Assembly: GCA_025667525.1 (NCBI GenBank)
Contig: JANFOE010000190.1
Location: forward strand, 1,490,501-1,554,500
DNA length: 64,000 nucleotides
Direction of reading: 5' to 3'
Source: Glebionis coronaria
Lineage: Eukaryota > Streptophyta > Magnoliopsida > Asterales > Asteraceae
The notes beneath the pieces were generated by a model, which worked only from the letters and a program-made list of their open reading frames with translations, did not search any database and had not been told where the DNA came from. Both the position numbers and the translations under genes were made by a program. Positions within the stretch are counted from its first letter, which is position 1. Each line of letters opens with the position of its first letter. Shown here piece after piece: positions 22,942 through 34,400 of this stretch.

Positions 22942-25705
22942 TTTAACAATAATTAATCACGAACATGCGATCATGAAATCATGAACGTAATTAAAACACG
23001 AACTATTATTAATTACGTATATATATTTATTACGAGCGTAATTAAATATAATGGATCACGGTATTTACGTAACGAGAACAATTAAAACACGAACATAAAT
23101 AAACACAAACGAGTAACTAGATAACGAGACACGGAAAAAGGTACGGGAACCCCATGTGGGGTCCCGACCCGCGGCCAAACAAGGGCAATGGGCCAAGCCC
23201 ATTGTCAAATTTACTAAAGGGGGTTATGTTTATTTTTGCTACTCAAAAAATAACTTACAGAAGATTTTAAGAAAAACCTAAAACCCTCTTTCTCATTGTT
23301 CTTTGTGCCGGCACCCATAAATCACCATACAAGGTGATTTGTTGATCTTTGATCTTGAAGAATTGGTGATTGATCGTGTTTGTTCTTCGTTCTCTTGATC
23401 CACGAATTCGGTAAAACCTTTTTAAACCTTTTCTTTTAATTTAATCTTTGTATTATTTATGAACATGTGATGTTTTTAAAAAAAACATAATAATTAATCA
23501 TAGATCTAACATGTGTTGGTGATTAATTAAATCAAAGGGTCGTTTTAGGGGGTGTTTTGTTTTGGCCGCATGTTGCAACCGACCCTGAGGGGTTTCGGTT
23601 TGCCAAGCCGACCACCACCAAGACCATATGGTCTTGGTTGGTGCGTGTGGGTCCCACGGCAGCAAGGGGAAACACGGGGTACCCCGAGTTGGTTCGGGGT
23701 ACGGTGTCGATTCATGTCCGGTTCATGTTTTTAGCCTAGATCCGGTTCATGGTATATGTTGGTTTTTTATGTTATGAACTTATGTTAAAATTAAATTAAT
23801 AAAAGATGTGATTAATTTAATAACATGACTTAGGTTATTTAATTATTAATAATCATGAAATTATTTTAACCTAAGTATGTATATGTTTAAGACTTATAAT
23901 TAATTAATTATTTTAAAACCATGGATATAATTAATTAACTAACATGACTTAGGTTATATTATTAATATATAATAATACATATTTTAACCTAAGTATTTAA
24001 CTTATTTAATTAAAAACATGTTAAAATTTAATTAAATATTATAATCTATAGTTTGATTAAATTACATGAAATAATTATTAAACTATACAATATATCATAT
24101 GACTTAGAAAATAATCATAAATAACACTTAGGCTTAAATACCTAGCTTATTTAACCAGCTTATTTCTAATTATGGAAACTTTCTATTTTTAGAAACTTAA
24201 TTAAATAAGGCAGCTAATCTATTTATGGAAAACAGCTATTTTTAGGAACTTTTTTATTTAAGGCAGCTAATCTATTTATGGAAACTTATTTAATTAAGGC
24301 AGCAAATCTATTTATGGAAACTTTCTATTTTTAGAAACTTATCTATTTTAAGCAGTAAATCTATTTTTGGAAACTTTCTATTTTTGGAAACTTTCTATTT
24401 TTGGAAACTTTCTATTTTTGGAAACTTTCTATTTTAGGAAACCTGCTATTTTTGGAAAGTTACTTATTATTTCACAGTAAGTATAATAACACATGAAATA
24501 CCAGAAATACTTAATCAGATTAAACAGAATATAAGATTTAATACAGTTTAAGGCTTTAAACAGTAAAACATAGTAAGAACACATAAAATAAGCTAAGACA
24601 TGACATAAAACCAACTATGTATTTAGTAAGCAAATACTTATTTCATGTACGTATTTATGTAGCACTAGTGATTCGGAAGTAGGATTCTCGCAGTTCGTCT
24701 TTCTCGTTCACTGGACATAAGGTACGAATTCCCATCCTTTCAGTATGGACATTCTTTCCTTATTAGGATTCCCCGTATGCAGCCAACTGTTTTCCCGTAG
24801 TATAAGTTATGAGTTTGATTGCTTTTGTTTAATTAAGATTACCTATAGCCATATACATGCATGACCAGTTTCACCTAGTTATGGAGGTACCATAACCATA
24901 ACATTAGAGGCACTGATGTTATGACTTCACCACGGCGGAGTGATTGCTCGTGGCGTCCCTTCAGCTTTTGTCCATTTATTTATATATATCATGTGGGGCG
25001 TATGGGTGCATCCTAGTTACATGTTTTTATTCAGGATTACATGGTGAATGTGGTGTGTGCCTTGCATCCTTCACAAGGAGCTGATCCCTCCTACCCATAA
25101 ACCAGTATATTAAATTAGAGGCAGCCCCTCTAATTTGCATGATGAGGTCACCCCTCCAATTATTCATGCACGGTGGATTTTCATGACCTATATTGGCTAA
25201 TGGTAAAATATGACAAACAGTTTTTATAAGATAAACATAAGACTTTCAAACTATAAAACCAGTTTTATTAAGACTTAACCAGGTTACTCAGGACTTAGTT
25301 TCTTCCGCTGTTATTATGTTATATGCTTATCCTATTCATGCTTTATTGTACATTCATGCACTGAGCGTATTTGCTCAGCTGTTTTCCTTTTCTATGTTCC
25401 CAAAACGGCAGGTACCCAGGGACGCTCGTAGACACTAAGAGTACGTGCATATGGACTGGAAGCTGTCTAGCCTTCTTTACATTATGCATTTTCCTTTCTA
25501 TTGATACTTATGCTTTGGACATTGTTTAGTCCTTTCCTTTATTATACTATGTTTGTGTGTGATGAGCTTTACTTTTGGACTATCGATGTTTGATTCCGGT
25601 ATTTTCCTTTTTATGGTCAAGTAATGTTTAGACATTTTACCTTGTATGCTTTGATGACACACCATAATTACTGTGATATTTCCATTTCCAAAATGGGGTG
25701 TTACA
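22942..25705 (+). repeat. 5' LTR of Ty3 element, second segment
   Basis: It continues the LTR interrupted at 14728 and ends AATGGGGTGTTACA. It aligns throughout with 29948-32774. It contains an array of CTATTTTTGGAAACTTT-like units (about 24170-24460), a GC-richer patch with an inverted repeat around ACCATATGGT (23620-23631), and a long AT-rich part. The short ORFs at 23552-23739 are present in both LTRs but show no coding character. Confidence 0.92.
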
Positions 25706-25709
25706 ATTA

Positions 25710-25723
25710 TGGTATCAGAGCCA
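25710..25723 (+). promoter_or_regulatory. Primer-binding site of Ty3 element (tRNA-iMet)
   Basis: TGGTATCAGAGCCA starts four bases after the LTR end and matches the standard plant retrotransposon primer site complementary to the 3' end of initiator tRNA-Met. Confidence 0.9.
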
Positions 25724-26164
25724 AGGCTTCGACCTGTAGGCTCTCAAATATGACCTGTGATTAGTGGGTAGTCACTACGGTCTTCCTAGAACTGACAGTT
25801 GTTTTCATGCATTCATCATTTTTATGCAAACATATACATGTCATTGTTGCAGGGTTTTTGACTAAGTAATGGTTGGTACAGGACTGGCCCTATTTAGTCG
25901 CATGTGTTTTATCGAAACTTTTAGATTTGGGACCGACCCATAGGCGTCCCCTCGCTATGTCTTTTGTTTTGGGTGAACTAACCAGAGGCGTTCACTCTCG
26001 AGCATACAAAAGTTTTCATAAAACTGCATCATGCATTCATACACAAAGTTTTCTTGCATAAATTTTTTCTCGTAAAATTTTAGTATAAATTTTTTTTTTT
26101 CATGTATATATTTATATTTTATGTTTTGAACTTTTTAATCATATGTTTTATGTTATACTATCAG

Positions 26165-27559
26165 ATGGTTCTCACACGCGAACAGGAGCAGCTCAATGCT
26201 GCAATTCAGGCTGCTATGCAAGCCTTGCTTCCTCAACTGAGGAATGACATCCGGGCTGAAGTTCAAGCTGCCAACAATCAGCAGCACAATCAGCCACCTC
26301 ATCCTCCTCCTCCAGTGACATTAGCAGTATGGCTGGAGAGATTCAACAAGCTCCGCCCTCGAGCTTTTGAGAAGACAGATAGCCCCAGCGATGCTGAAAG
26401 CTGGTTGGCTCACATCGAGAAGATTTTCAACGCTATGGGCTGTGACCCCGCATACAAGGCGAGGTTGGCATGCTATTGGTTCGAAGGCGATGTACTCAAC
26501 TGGTGGTTAGCATTGATGCAATCTGAAGGTGGTGATGAGTGGGTTGCTGGTTTGACTTGGGCTCAGTTCAAGGACAGGGTGATGGAGCAGTTCTTTCCCA
26601 AGGCTGAGCAGGACAAGCTCAAGAGAGAGTACCATGGGATCCGTCAGAGAGCTGGGGAGAATAGCAATGAGTTTATGCAGCGCTTTCTTCGCTTGGCTGG
26701 TTTCCTTGGTGCGGCAGCAGGTACTCCTGAAGAGCAGGCACATCACTTCAGATGGGATCTTCGCACATCGGTCGCAAAAAATCTGGTGTGTGCTACGTTC
26801 AACACTGTAGCACAAGTGGCCGATGCAGCACGAAAACTGGAGATGCTGCAGGAGAGGGATGAGTTCGGGGAAGCTGAAAGACCCGACAACAGGTAAAACA
26901 TCCGTATTCAAGCTGTGACCAATCCGTATACCTTCCGTATGTCAATTATTCATCTCTTAAATGTATCTTCCAGGCAGAAAACTGGGGACCGGTCTCAGCC
27001 GGCTACTCAGCAGCAGCCTCATCAGCCCAAGGGAAACGGTCAGACTAACGACCGCTCTGCTACGGATAGGCGTGGCGGTAATGACAATTACCGTAACAAC
27101 GCCGGGCACTCCAACAACAGCAGGTCCTAATACTTACGAAATTCCTTATGTTTTATGTTTTAACTCATATTCTGACACTTTATCAAACTTCTACCAGGAA
27201 CCATGGAAACGGTAGGGACCAGAACCAGAGAGGTTCGCAGCCTAGCCGTCCAGCTATCACTGGTATTCAGTCTTAGGATTATCCGCTTCGTCCTTTGTAC
27301 CCAACTATCATGTCTTATGTAAAATGTTTTATCAGGTCCTCAGCCAGCTAGAGCACCTGCTGGAGGATACACTCATCCTCTTTGCTCTACTTGCCATCGT
27401 AGGCATCCAGGACCATGTCGCCGAAATACTGATGCGTGCTTCAAGTGTGGTCTTCCTGGCCATATTATGAAGGATTGCCGTAAGGGCGAGATGGAGGGTA
27501 CATCGGGACATGCTGATACCAAGCCGCCTCATACTGCCGGGCGTGTCTACACGACATCT
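26165..27559 (+). CDS. gag: Ty3 gag with three intron-like interruptions
   Basis: Gag forms the particle and packages RNA. From ATG 26165 the product has a basic/Gln-rich start, a capsid domain typical of plant Ty3 gag (ARLACYWFEGDVLNWWLAL, then FMQRFLRLAGF), a Gln/Asn/Gly-rich linker, and a zinc knuckle CFKCGLPGHIMKDC (C-x2-C-x4-H-x4-C). The coding sequence is continuous only as four blocks: 26165-26892, 26974-27123, 27198-27262 and 27336 onward, separated by GT...AG segments of 81, 74 and 73 bp that carry stops. Phases match at each junction and the last block enters the pol frame. A T-rich stretch ending CTATCAG directly before the ATG could be a further splice acceptor in the leader. Intact apart from this. 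Confidence 0.8.
26893..26973 (+). other. Intron-like segment 1 in gag
   Basis: 81 bp, GTAAAACATCC...CTTCCAG, T-rich, and it begins with an in-frame TAA across the donor. Its removal keeps phase 2 and frame. Confidence 0.7.
27124..27197 (+). other. Intron-like segment 2 in gag
   Basis: 74 bp, GTCCTAATAC...CTTCTACCAG, T-rich with an in-frame TAA. The next block lies in another genomic frame and is brought back into frame by removal. The donor is weaker than the other two. Confidence 0.65.
27263..27335 (+). other. Intron-like segment 3 in gag
   Basis: 73 bp, GTATTCAGTC...TTTTATCAG, with an in-frame TAG. Phase 1 at both sides joins the linker to the zinc-knuckle block in the pol frame. Confidence 0.68.
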
Positions 27560-28102
27560 CGAGACCAGGCCAACAAGTCTACATGTACCATCACTGGAAT
27601 CTTGTATATGTATAGTCGCGCTGCATATGTTCTTTTCGATACGGGTGCTACTCACTCGGTTATTTCTACTGCTTATGATAAGAACATTAGGATGCCTCCC
27701 TTGCCACTAGAAAATAGGCTTACTATTTCCACGCCTTTGAGGGACTCTGTATTAATCACCCAAGTATACAAGAGTCTTCCCCTAGAATTTGATGATAAGG
27801 TTCGACCTGTCGACGCACTTCCGCTGGACATAAATGACTTCGACATGATTTTAGGAATGGATTGGCTATCCAAGTATCATGCTACCATAGACTGCCATTC
27901 ATATCGAGTTATCCTCGGTGATGTTAATGCACCAGAGTACATTCATAATGGGTTCATACCCGGACAGTCTGTACAAGTCATATCCACCCTGCAAGTGCGT
28001 GCACTACTGTCACATGGCTGCGAGGGTTATCTAGCTACGGTTCACGACAAGGATGCTGAATCTCCATCGATTCAGGATCAACCAATAGTGTCGGAATTCT
28101 AA
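27560..28102 (+). pseudogene. pol: Ty3 aspartic protease region
   Basis: The catalytic motif VLFDTGATHSVIS has DTG at 27638-27646, and an ILGMDWLSKYHATIDC flap-like segment follows at about 27850. The enzyme cleaves the Gag-Pol polyprotein in the particle. It is in frame with the zinc-knuckle block of gag and with the later pol segments. The frame is interrupted by TAA at 28100-28102, just before the RT N-terminus. Confidence 0.85.
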
Positions 28103-28105
28103 GAT

Positions 28106-28423
28106 GTGTTTCCAGCAGAACTTCTGGGCATACCACCTGCACGAGAAGTGGAATTCAGTATCGAGCTGGTTCTAGGAGCTGAACCAATCTCCAAGGCTCC
28201 TTATCGCATGGCTCCCATAGAGCTGAAGGAGATGAAGGATCAACTGCAAGAACTTCTTGAACAAGGTTTCATTCGACCGAGCGCATCTCCATGGGGCGCA
28301 CCGGTCTTGTTTGTTAAGAAGAAGGACGACAGTATGCGTCTTTGCATAGACTATCGCGAGCTCAACAAGATTACCATTCGGAATAGATATCCACTGCCAC
28401 GCATTGACGATCTGTTTGACCAA
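28106..28423 (+). pseudogene. pol: Ty3 reverse transcriptase, N-terminal fragment only
   Basis: It contains the RT entry motifs [32 protein letters not shown] and [20 protein letters not shown], and stops at [10 protein letters not shown]. The sequence then jumps in frame to [15 protein letters not shown], which belongs upstream of the integrase zinc domain. The palm with the YxDD catalytic pair, the thumb and all of RNase H are absent, so no DNA synthesis is possible. The junction lies at about 28423. The deletion kept the frame. Confidence 0.88.
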
Positions 28424-29239
28424 GAACTCCGGGAAGCTTTGTTAGCTGAAGCTCATAGCTCCCCATTCTCAATACATCCTGGTTCGACTAAGATGTACCA
28501 TGACATCAAGCAGTACTTTTGGTGGAGTGGTATGAAACAGGATGTGGCCACTTACGTCTCCAAATGTCTTACCTGTCAGCAGGTTAAGATCGAGCATCAG
28601 CGATCTGGCGGTCTCCTTCAACCGTTAGATATTCCAGAGTGGAAGTGAGACAAAATCACCATGGATTTTGTTACCGGTCTTCCGCCCACTAAAAGGAAGC
28701 ACGCTGCAATTTGGGTTATCGTTGATCGACTTACCAAATCAACTCATTTCTTACCGATCCGCAAGGAAGATCCGGTAAGTAAACTCACAGATACGTATAG
28801 ACGAGAGATCATGAGAATCCACGGTGCACCATCCAGCATCGTCTCAGACAGAGATCCTCGATTCACTTCGCGTTTTTGGAAACGTCTGCAGAAAGCTTGG
28901 GGTACACAACTTAAGCTTAGCACGGCTTTCCATCCTCAAACGGACGGACAGTCGGAGCGAACCATTCAGACATTGGAGGATATGTTGAGGTCATGTGCGT
29001 TAGAATGGACGAGTGATTGGGACGAATACATCTGTTTGGTGGAGTTTGCATACAACAACAGCTGGCACGCAAGTATCAAATGTGCTCCATTTGAGATGTT
29101 GTATGGCAGAAAGTGTCGCGCCCCAATCTGCTGGGATCAGGTTGGCGAGCGAACACTTGAAGGACCAGAAATCATAGAGATGACAAATGAGAAGATCGCA
29201 GTAGCTAAGCAGAAGATTCAGGAAGCACAGTCACGCTAG
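28424..29239 (+). pseudogene. pol: Ty3 integrase
   Basis: The zinc-binding part ([12 protein letters not shown] with CLTCQQVK) is followed by the catalytic core with D in MDFVTGLP (28664), D in VSDRDPRF and E in GQSERT; 35 residues lie between the last two, as expected of a DD35E integrase that inserts the cDNA. One nonsense codon (TGA, 28646-28648) separates the zinc domain from the core, and another (TAG, 29237-29239) follows the core. The catalytic residues themselves are preserved. Confidence 0.9.
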
Positions 29240-29701
29240 AAGAGTTACACCGATAAGCATCGTAGGGATTTACACTTTAACGTAGGAGATCACGTCTTCC
29301 TTAAGGTTTCGCCGGCACGTGGTGTTAGACGCTTCGGGATTAAAGGGAAGCTCAGTCCTCGTTTCATTGGACCGTTTGATATCATTGAACGAGTCGGTGA
29401 AGTATCTTACCGATTGGCGTTACCTCCGCAACTATCGCATGTGCACAATGTGTTTCATGTGTCCTTACTCAGAGGGTACCAGTATCATCCCCTTCACATG
29501 GTTCAGTATCCACTGGAACAGATACGTGAAGATCTCACTTTTATAAAAGAACCCGAACGAGTTCTTGACAGACAAGAACGAGTCATGAGAAAGAAGACGA
29601 TTCCATTCGTCAAAATTCTATGGAGGGATCATACCGAACGTGAAGCCACTTGGGAAACGGAGGAGTCTATCCGGGCTTCTTACCCTCATTTTATATTTTG
29701 A
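29240..29701 (+). pseudogene. pol: Integrase C-terminus with chromodomain-like tail
   Basis: It follows the TAG in the same frame: YTDKHRRDLHFNVGDHVFLK, then SPRFIGPFDIIERVGEVSYR and LPPQLSHVHNVFHVSLLRGY (GPY/F-type module), and finally ERVMRKKTIPFVKILWRDHT with ATWETEE, which resembles the chromodomain of Tekay/Del-type chromoviruses used to target chromatin. It terminates at TGA 29699-29701, about 60 bp before the polypurine tract. Confidence 0.85.
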
Positions 29702-29763
29702 ATTCGGGTATGTTCTTCTTTTCCACTTTACTTTATCTATAATTCGGGGACGAATTATTCTTT

Positions 29764-29778
29764 TTAGGGGGGAAAAGT
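29764..29778 (+). promoter_or_regulatory. Polypurine tract of Ty3 element
   Basis: TTAGGGGGGAAAAGT lies directly before the 3' LTR start TGTAAAAACC. Confidence 0.85.
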
Positions 29779-32774
29779 TGTAAAAACCGCATGCTTTTAC
29801 CATGCATAGTACCCTTAGGATCGTACGTACTAGTTAAAACTTTCCTAATATAGCATGATTACGATTACATGTTAGGAGTTTACGAATTACGTACGTGTTA
29901 GAACACGATAAGTATTTTATATGCGCGATCACGTAATAATTATTTAACAATAATTAATCACGAACATGCGATCATGAAATCATGAACGTAATTAAAACAC
30001 GAACTATTATTAATTACGTATATATATTTATTACGAGCGTAGTTAAATATAATGGATCACGATATTTACGTAACGAGAACAATTAAAACACGAACATAAA
30101 TAAACACAAACGAGTAACTAAATAATGAGACACGGAAAAAGGTACGGGAACCCCATGTGGGGTCCCTACCCGCGTCCAAACAAGGGCAATGGGCCAAGCC
30201 CATTGTCAAATTTACTAAAGGGGGTTATGTTTATTTTTACTACTCAAAAAATAACTTACAGAAGATTTTAAGAAAAACCTAAAACCCTCTTTCTCCTTGT
30301 TCTTTGTGCCGCCACCCATAAATCACCATACAAGGTGATTTGTTGATCTTTGATCTTGAAGAATTGGTGATTGATCGTGTTTGTTCTTCGTTCTCTTGAT
30401 CCACGAATTCGGTAAAACCTTTTTAAACCTTTTCTTTTAATTTAATCTTTGTATTCATTATGAACATGTGATGTTTTTATAAAAACATAATAATTAATCA
30501 TAAATCTAACATGTTTTGGTGATTAATTAAATCAAAGGGTCGTTTTAAGGGGTGTTTTGTTTTGGCCGCAGGCTGCAACCGACCCCGAGGGGGTTTAGGT
30601 TTGCCAAGCCGACCACCACCAAGACCATATGGTCTTGGTTGGTGCGTGTGGGTCCCACGGCAGCAAGGGGAAACACGGGGTACCCCGAGTTGGTTCGGAG
30701 TACGGTGTCGATTCATGTCCGGTTCATGTTTTTAGCCTAGATCCGGTTCATGGTATATGTTAGTTTTTTATGTTATGAACTTATGTTAAAATTAAATTAA
30801 TAAAAGATGTGATTAATTTAATAACATGACTTAGGTTATTTAATTATTAATAATCATGAAATTATTTTAACCTAAGTATGTATATGTTTAAGACTTATAA
30901 TTAATTAATTATTTTAAAACCATGGATATAATTAATTAATTAACATGACTTAGGTTATATTATTAATATATAATAATACATATTTTAACCTAAGTATTTA
31001 ACTTATTTAATTAAAAACATGTTATACTTTAAATAAATATTATAATCTATAGTTTAATTAAATTACATGAAATAATCATTAAACTATACAGTATATCATA
31101 TGACTTAGAAAATAATCATGAATAACACTTAGGCTTAAATACTTAGCTTATTTAACCAGCTTATTTCTAATTATGGAAACTTTCTATTTTTAGAAACTTA
31201 ATTAAATAAGGCAGCTAATCTATTTATGGAAACCAGCTATTTTTAGGAACTTATTTATTTAAGGCAGCTAATCTGTTTATGGAAACTTATTTAATTAAGG
31301 CAACAAATCTATTTATGGAAACTTTCTATTTTTAGAAACTTATCTATTTTAAGCAGTAAATCTTTTTTTGGAAACTTTCTATTTTTGGAAACTTTCTATT
31401 TTTGGAAACTTTCTATTTTTGGTAACTTTCTATTTTTGGAAACTTTCTATTTTTGAAAACATTCTATTTTTGGAAACTTTCTATTTTTGGAAACTTTCTA
31501 TTTTAGGAAACCTGCTATTTTTGGAAAGTTACTTATTATTTCACAGTAAGTATAATAACACATGAAATACCAGAAATACTTAATCTGATTAAACAGAATA
31601 TAAGATTTAATACAGTTTAAGGCTTTAAACAGTAAAACATAGTAAGAACACATAAAATAAGCTAAGACATGACATAAAACCAGCTATGTATTTAGTAAGC
31701 AGATACTTATTTCATGTACGTATTTATGTAGCACTAGTGATTCGGAAGTAGGATTCTCGCAGTTCGTCTTTCTCGTTCACTGGACATAAGGTACGGATTC
31801 CCGTCCTTTCAGTATGGACATTCTTTCCTTATTAGGATTCCCCGTATGCAGCCAACTGTTTTCCCGTAGTATAAGTTATGAGTTTGATTGCTTATGTTTA
31901 ATTAAGATTACCTATAGCCATATACATTCATGACCAGTTTCACCTAGTTATGGAGGTACCATAGCCATAACATTAGAGGCACTGATGTTATGACTTCACC
32001 ACGACGGAGTGATTGCTCGTGGCGTCCCTTCAGCTTTTGGCCATTTATTTATATATATCATGTGGGGCGTATGGGTGCATCCTAGTTACATGTTTTTATT
32101 CAGGATTACATGGTGAATGTGGTGTGTGCCTTGCATCCTTTACAAGGAGCTGATCCCTCCTACCCATAAACCAGTATATTAAATTAGAGGCAGCCCCTCT
32201 AATTTGCATGATGAGGTCACCCCTCCAATTATTCATGCACGGTGGATTTTCATGACCTATATTGGCTAATGGTAAAATATGACAAACAGTTTTTATAAGA
32301 TAAACATAAGACTTTCAAACTATAAAACCAGATTTATTAAGACTTAACCAGGTTACTCGGGACTTAGTTTCTTCCGTTGTTATTATGTTATATGCTTATC
32401 CTATTCATGCTTTATTGTACATCCGTGCACTGAGCGTATTTGCTCAGCCGTTTTCCTTTTCTATGTTCCCAAAACGACAGGTACTCAGGGACGCTCGTAG
32501 ACACTAAGAGTACGTGCATATGGACTGGAAGCTGTCTAGCCTTCTTTACATTATGCATTTTCCTTTCTATTGATACTTATGCTTTGGACATTGTTTAGTC
32601 CTTTCCTTTATTATACTATGTTTGTGTGTGATGAGCTTTACTTTTGGACTACCGATGTTTGATTTCGGTATTTTCCTTTTTATGGTCAAGTAATGTTTAG
32701 ACATTTTACCTTGTATGCTTTGATGACACGCCATAATTACTGTGATATTTACATTTCCAAAATGGGGTGTTACA
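29779..32774 (+). repeat. 3' LTR of Ty3 element
   Basis: 2996 bp, TGTAAAAACC...GGGGTGTTACA, uninterrupted. It is about 65 bp longer than the 5' copy (insertion excluded). Much of the difference is in the CTATTTTTGGAAACTTT array (31160-31530), which has extra units. Confidence 0.94.
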
Positions 32775-32779
32775 TTGAT
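32775..32779. repeat. Right target duplication TTGAT
   Basis: Exact match to 14560-14564. The Copia post-pol frame resumes immediately after it. Confidence 0.92.
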
Positions 32780-34031
32780 AGCTGAAGAAAGAGATGCTTA
32801 TTATGAAGAGGAAAAATCAAAGTTGATTGATGATTTGGTAAGGGAGCAATAAAGATTCTTTGCTGAGAAAAGAAGAAGAGAAAGGATTAAGCCTCCAACT
32901 ACCATGCAGATCAGGAATCAAATGATGGATTTTCTCAAAAAGGTTAAGCATTTCACTTATGCTCAATTGGTTAGAAAGAATTTTGAAGAAATCAAGGCTT
33001 TGTATGAACAACACAAGAGAACTGAATTACATTTTGTTGAGATTGGATCTGAAGCAGATGGGATAGCTATTGAAGAAGCCAAAAGACATCTGCAACAACA
33101 AAGACTATTTGGAAGTACTCCTAGATTTGAGTCAAGTACTGCTGAACATACAAGAACATCTCCACCTATCAAGACTACATATGTTAGGAAAAGTAGAATG
33201 GATAAGGTAAGTTCAAAAGAGATAGAGACTGCTCAAAGAATGAATGAAGGAGATAAAGCTCAAAGTGTTGATAAGACTGAAAATGTACGAGCGGTACATA
33301 CACAATCAACAATACACACTGAAGAAACGATACATACAGATTTGGAGGAGGGTTCAATAGAGTTTGAAGGAACCTCCAAGGGTATTAAAAGGAAAAGATC
33401 AACAAAGAAGACACTAGAAGCCAAGAAAAAGGCTTAATCAACAACAGAAGATAGTGATGATGATGAGAGCTTAAGAAAGTACTCGAAGATAGTAAATTTT
33501 GAAGATCAGTGTATAGACACAGAGATTTTAGGAAAGAAGTCATCCATTTCTAGATGGATATATACTATTGATCAAGGACTAGAAGCTCATGAAATATTAA
33601 GAACAGATGGCACAACAAGAATGTTCAGGCTGTTAGAAGATATTCTTCATATTCTTGACAGACAAGATATTCAAGATCTTTTCAGGTTAATTCAAGAAGC
33701 CAGTGCAGGTAAAACTGAGGTATCATTATTGTATAATGAATTACTCTTCATGTATGAACCACACAACTGTGATCGGAAAATGTTGAAGGAACTAGAGAAT
33801 CAGGTTCCTAGTTACTGGAGATATTATAGGTCATGTGGAATACATATTTTGGATATAGATGATGTTACTTACTATATGCTATAAGAGAAGAGATATCCAT
33901 TTGAGAGAAGATTGTTGGAACAACAATTGGAAGTTACATAAGAATCTGTTGGTACTTTGGAGTTGATCAGAATGGTTAAACAACAAATCAAGGATTTGGA
34001 CCAAGAGGAAGAAGCTGAGAAAGAACCTTAA
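32780..34031 (+). pseudogene. Post-pol ORF of Copia, second part
   Basis: It continues the ORF interrupted at 14564: acidic helix (EERDAYYEEEKSKL), then PPTTMQIRNQMMDFLKKVKH, a Ser/Thr/Glu-rich linker (32904-33437), and a C-terminal globular block with FRLLEDILHILDRQDIQDLF, LYNELLFMYEPH and YYRSCGIHILDIDDVTYYML. Stops at 32850, 33435, 33882 and 33940 break it; the last TAA is at 34029-34031. Domain order is the same as in Asteraceae post-pol ORFs I recall. Function unknown. Confidence 0.7.
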
Positions 34032-34059
34032 GTGTTTGATTTACAATCACACTTCACAA

Positions 34060-34400
34060 ATGGTTCTCAGGTCACCATGTCTAACACACATAAGAACTGG
34101 CTAGTCCATAAGCAAACGGTTTGTGGTAAGGACTTCTCAAATCCTTTGAAAGCTGGTAGTTTGCTAAAAACTATATGGTTCTAACTCACCATGTTTCGAG
34201 ACAAAGAGTTGGCTAGTCCTAGACAAACGGTACTAGGTAAAGACATTATCAAATCCGTTGATGGTTAACAGTTTACCAAAAGTTGTAGGGTTATCAGTAT
34301 ATCTTATTCTTTATGAATAAAGTATTGGCTATTCCAGAGGGTACGACTAACTGGTAAAGAATAAATCAAATCCGTTGATAGCTGATGATTTGATAAAAAT
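34060..34400 (+). repeat. Three diverged tandem units of about 113 bp
   Basis: The units share a core (A)AG(A/T)(A/G)(C/T)TGGCTA(G/T)TCC, then a GGT(A)AAGAC-like block, then TCAAATCCGTTGATGG or variants and a TTTGATAAAA-like end. Approximate limits are 34060-34170, 34171-34281 and 34282-34400. They are non-coding and lie between the post-pol ORF and the 3' LTR. Confidence 0.65.

Larger units (their letters stand above)
14565..32774 (+). mobile_element. Ty3 chromovirus-like (Tekay-like) element, RT-deleted, with nested Copia
   Basis: Two LTRs of about 2.9-3.0 kb start TGTAAAA and end GGGGTGTTACA, flanked by TTGAT on both sides. The internal part (25706-29778) has a tRNA-iMet-type primer site, an intron-like gag, an aspartic protease, an N-terminal RT fragment, an integrase and a chromodomain-like tail; the order PR-RT-INT-chromodomain is that of Ty3 chromoviruses. 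The RT catalytic core and RNase H are deleted and three nonsense codons interrupt pol, so it cannot move by itself. A gag-only Copia element sits inside the 5' LTR. The LTRs differ by roughly 1-3 % by eye, so insertion is fairly recent. Confidence 0.93.

Noticed and set aside
23552..23739. 60-codon ORFs in the Ty3 LTR, also at 30552-30740
   Set aside because: They are conserved only because the LTRs are duplicates; they shift frame between copies and have no domain or leader.
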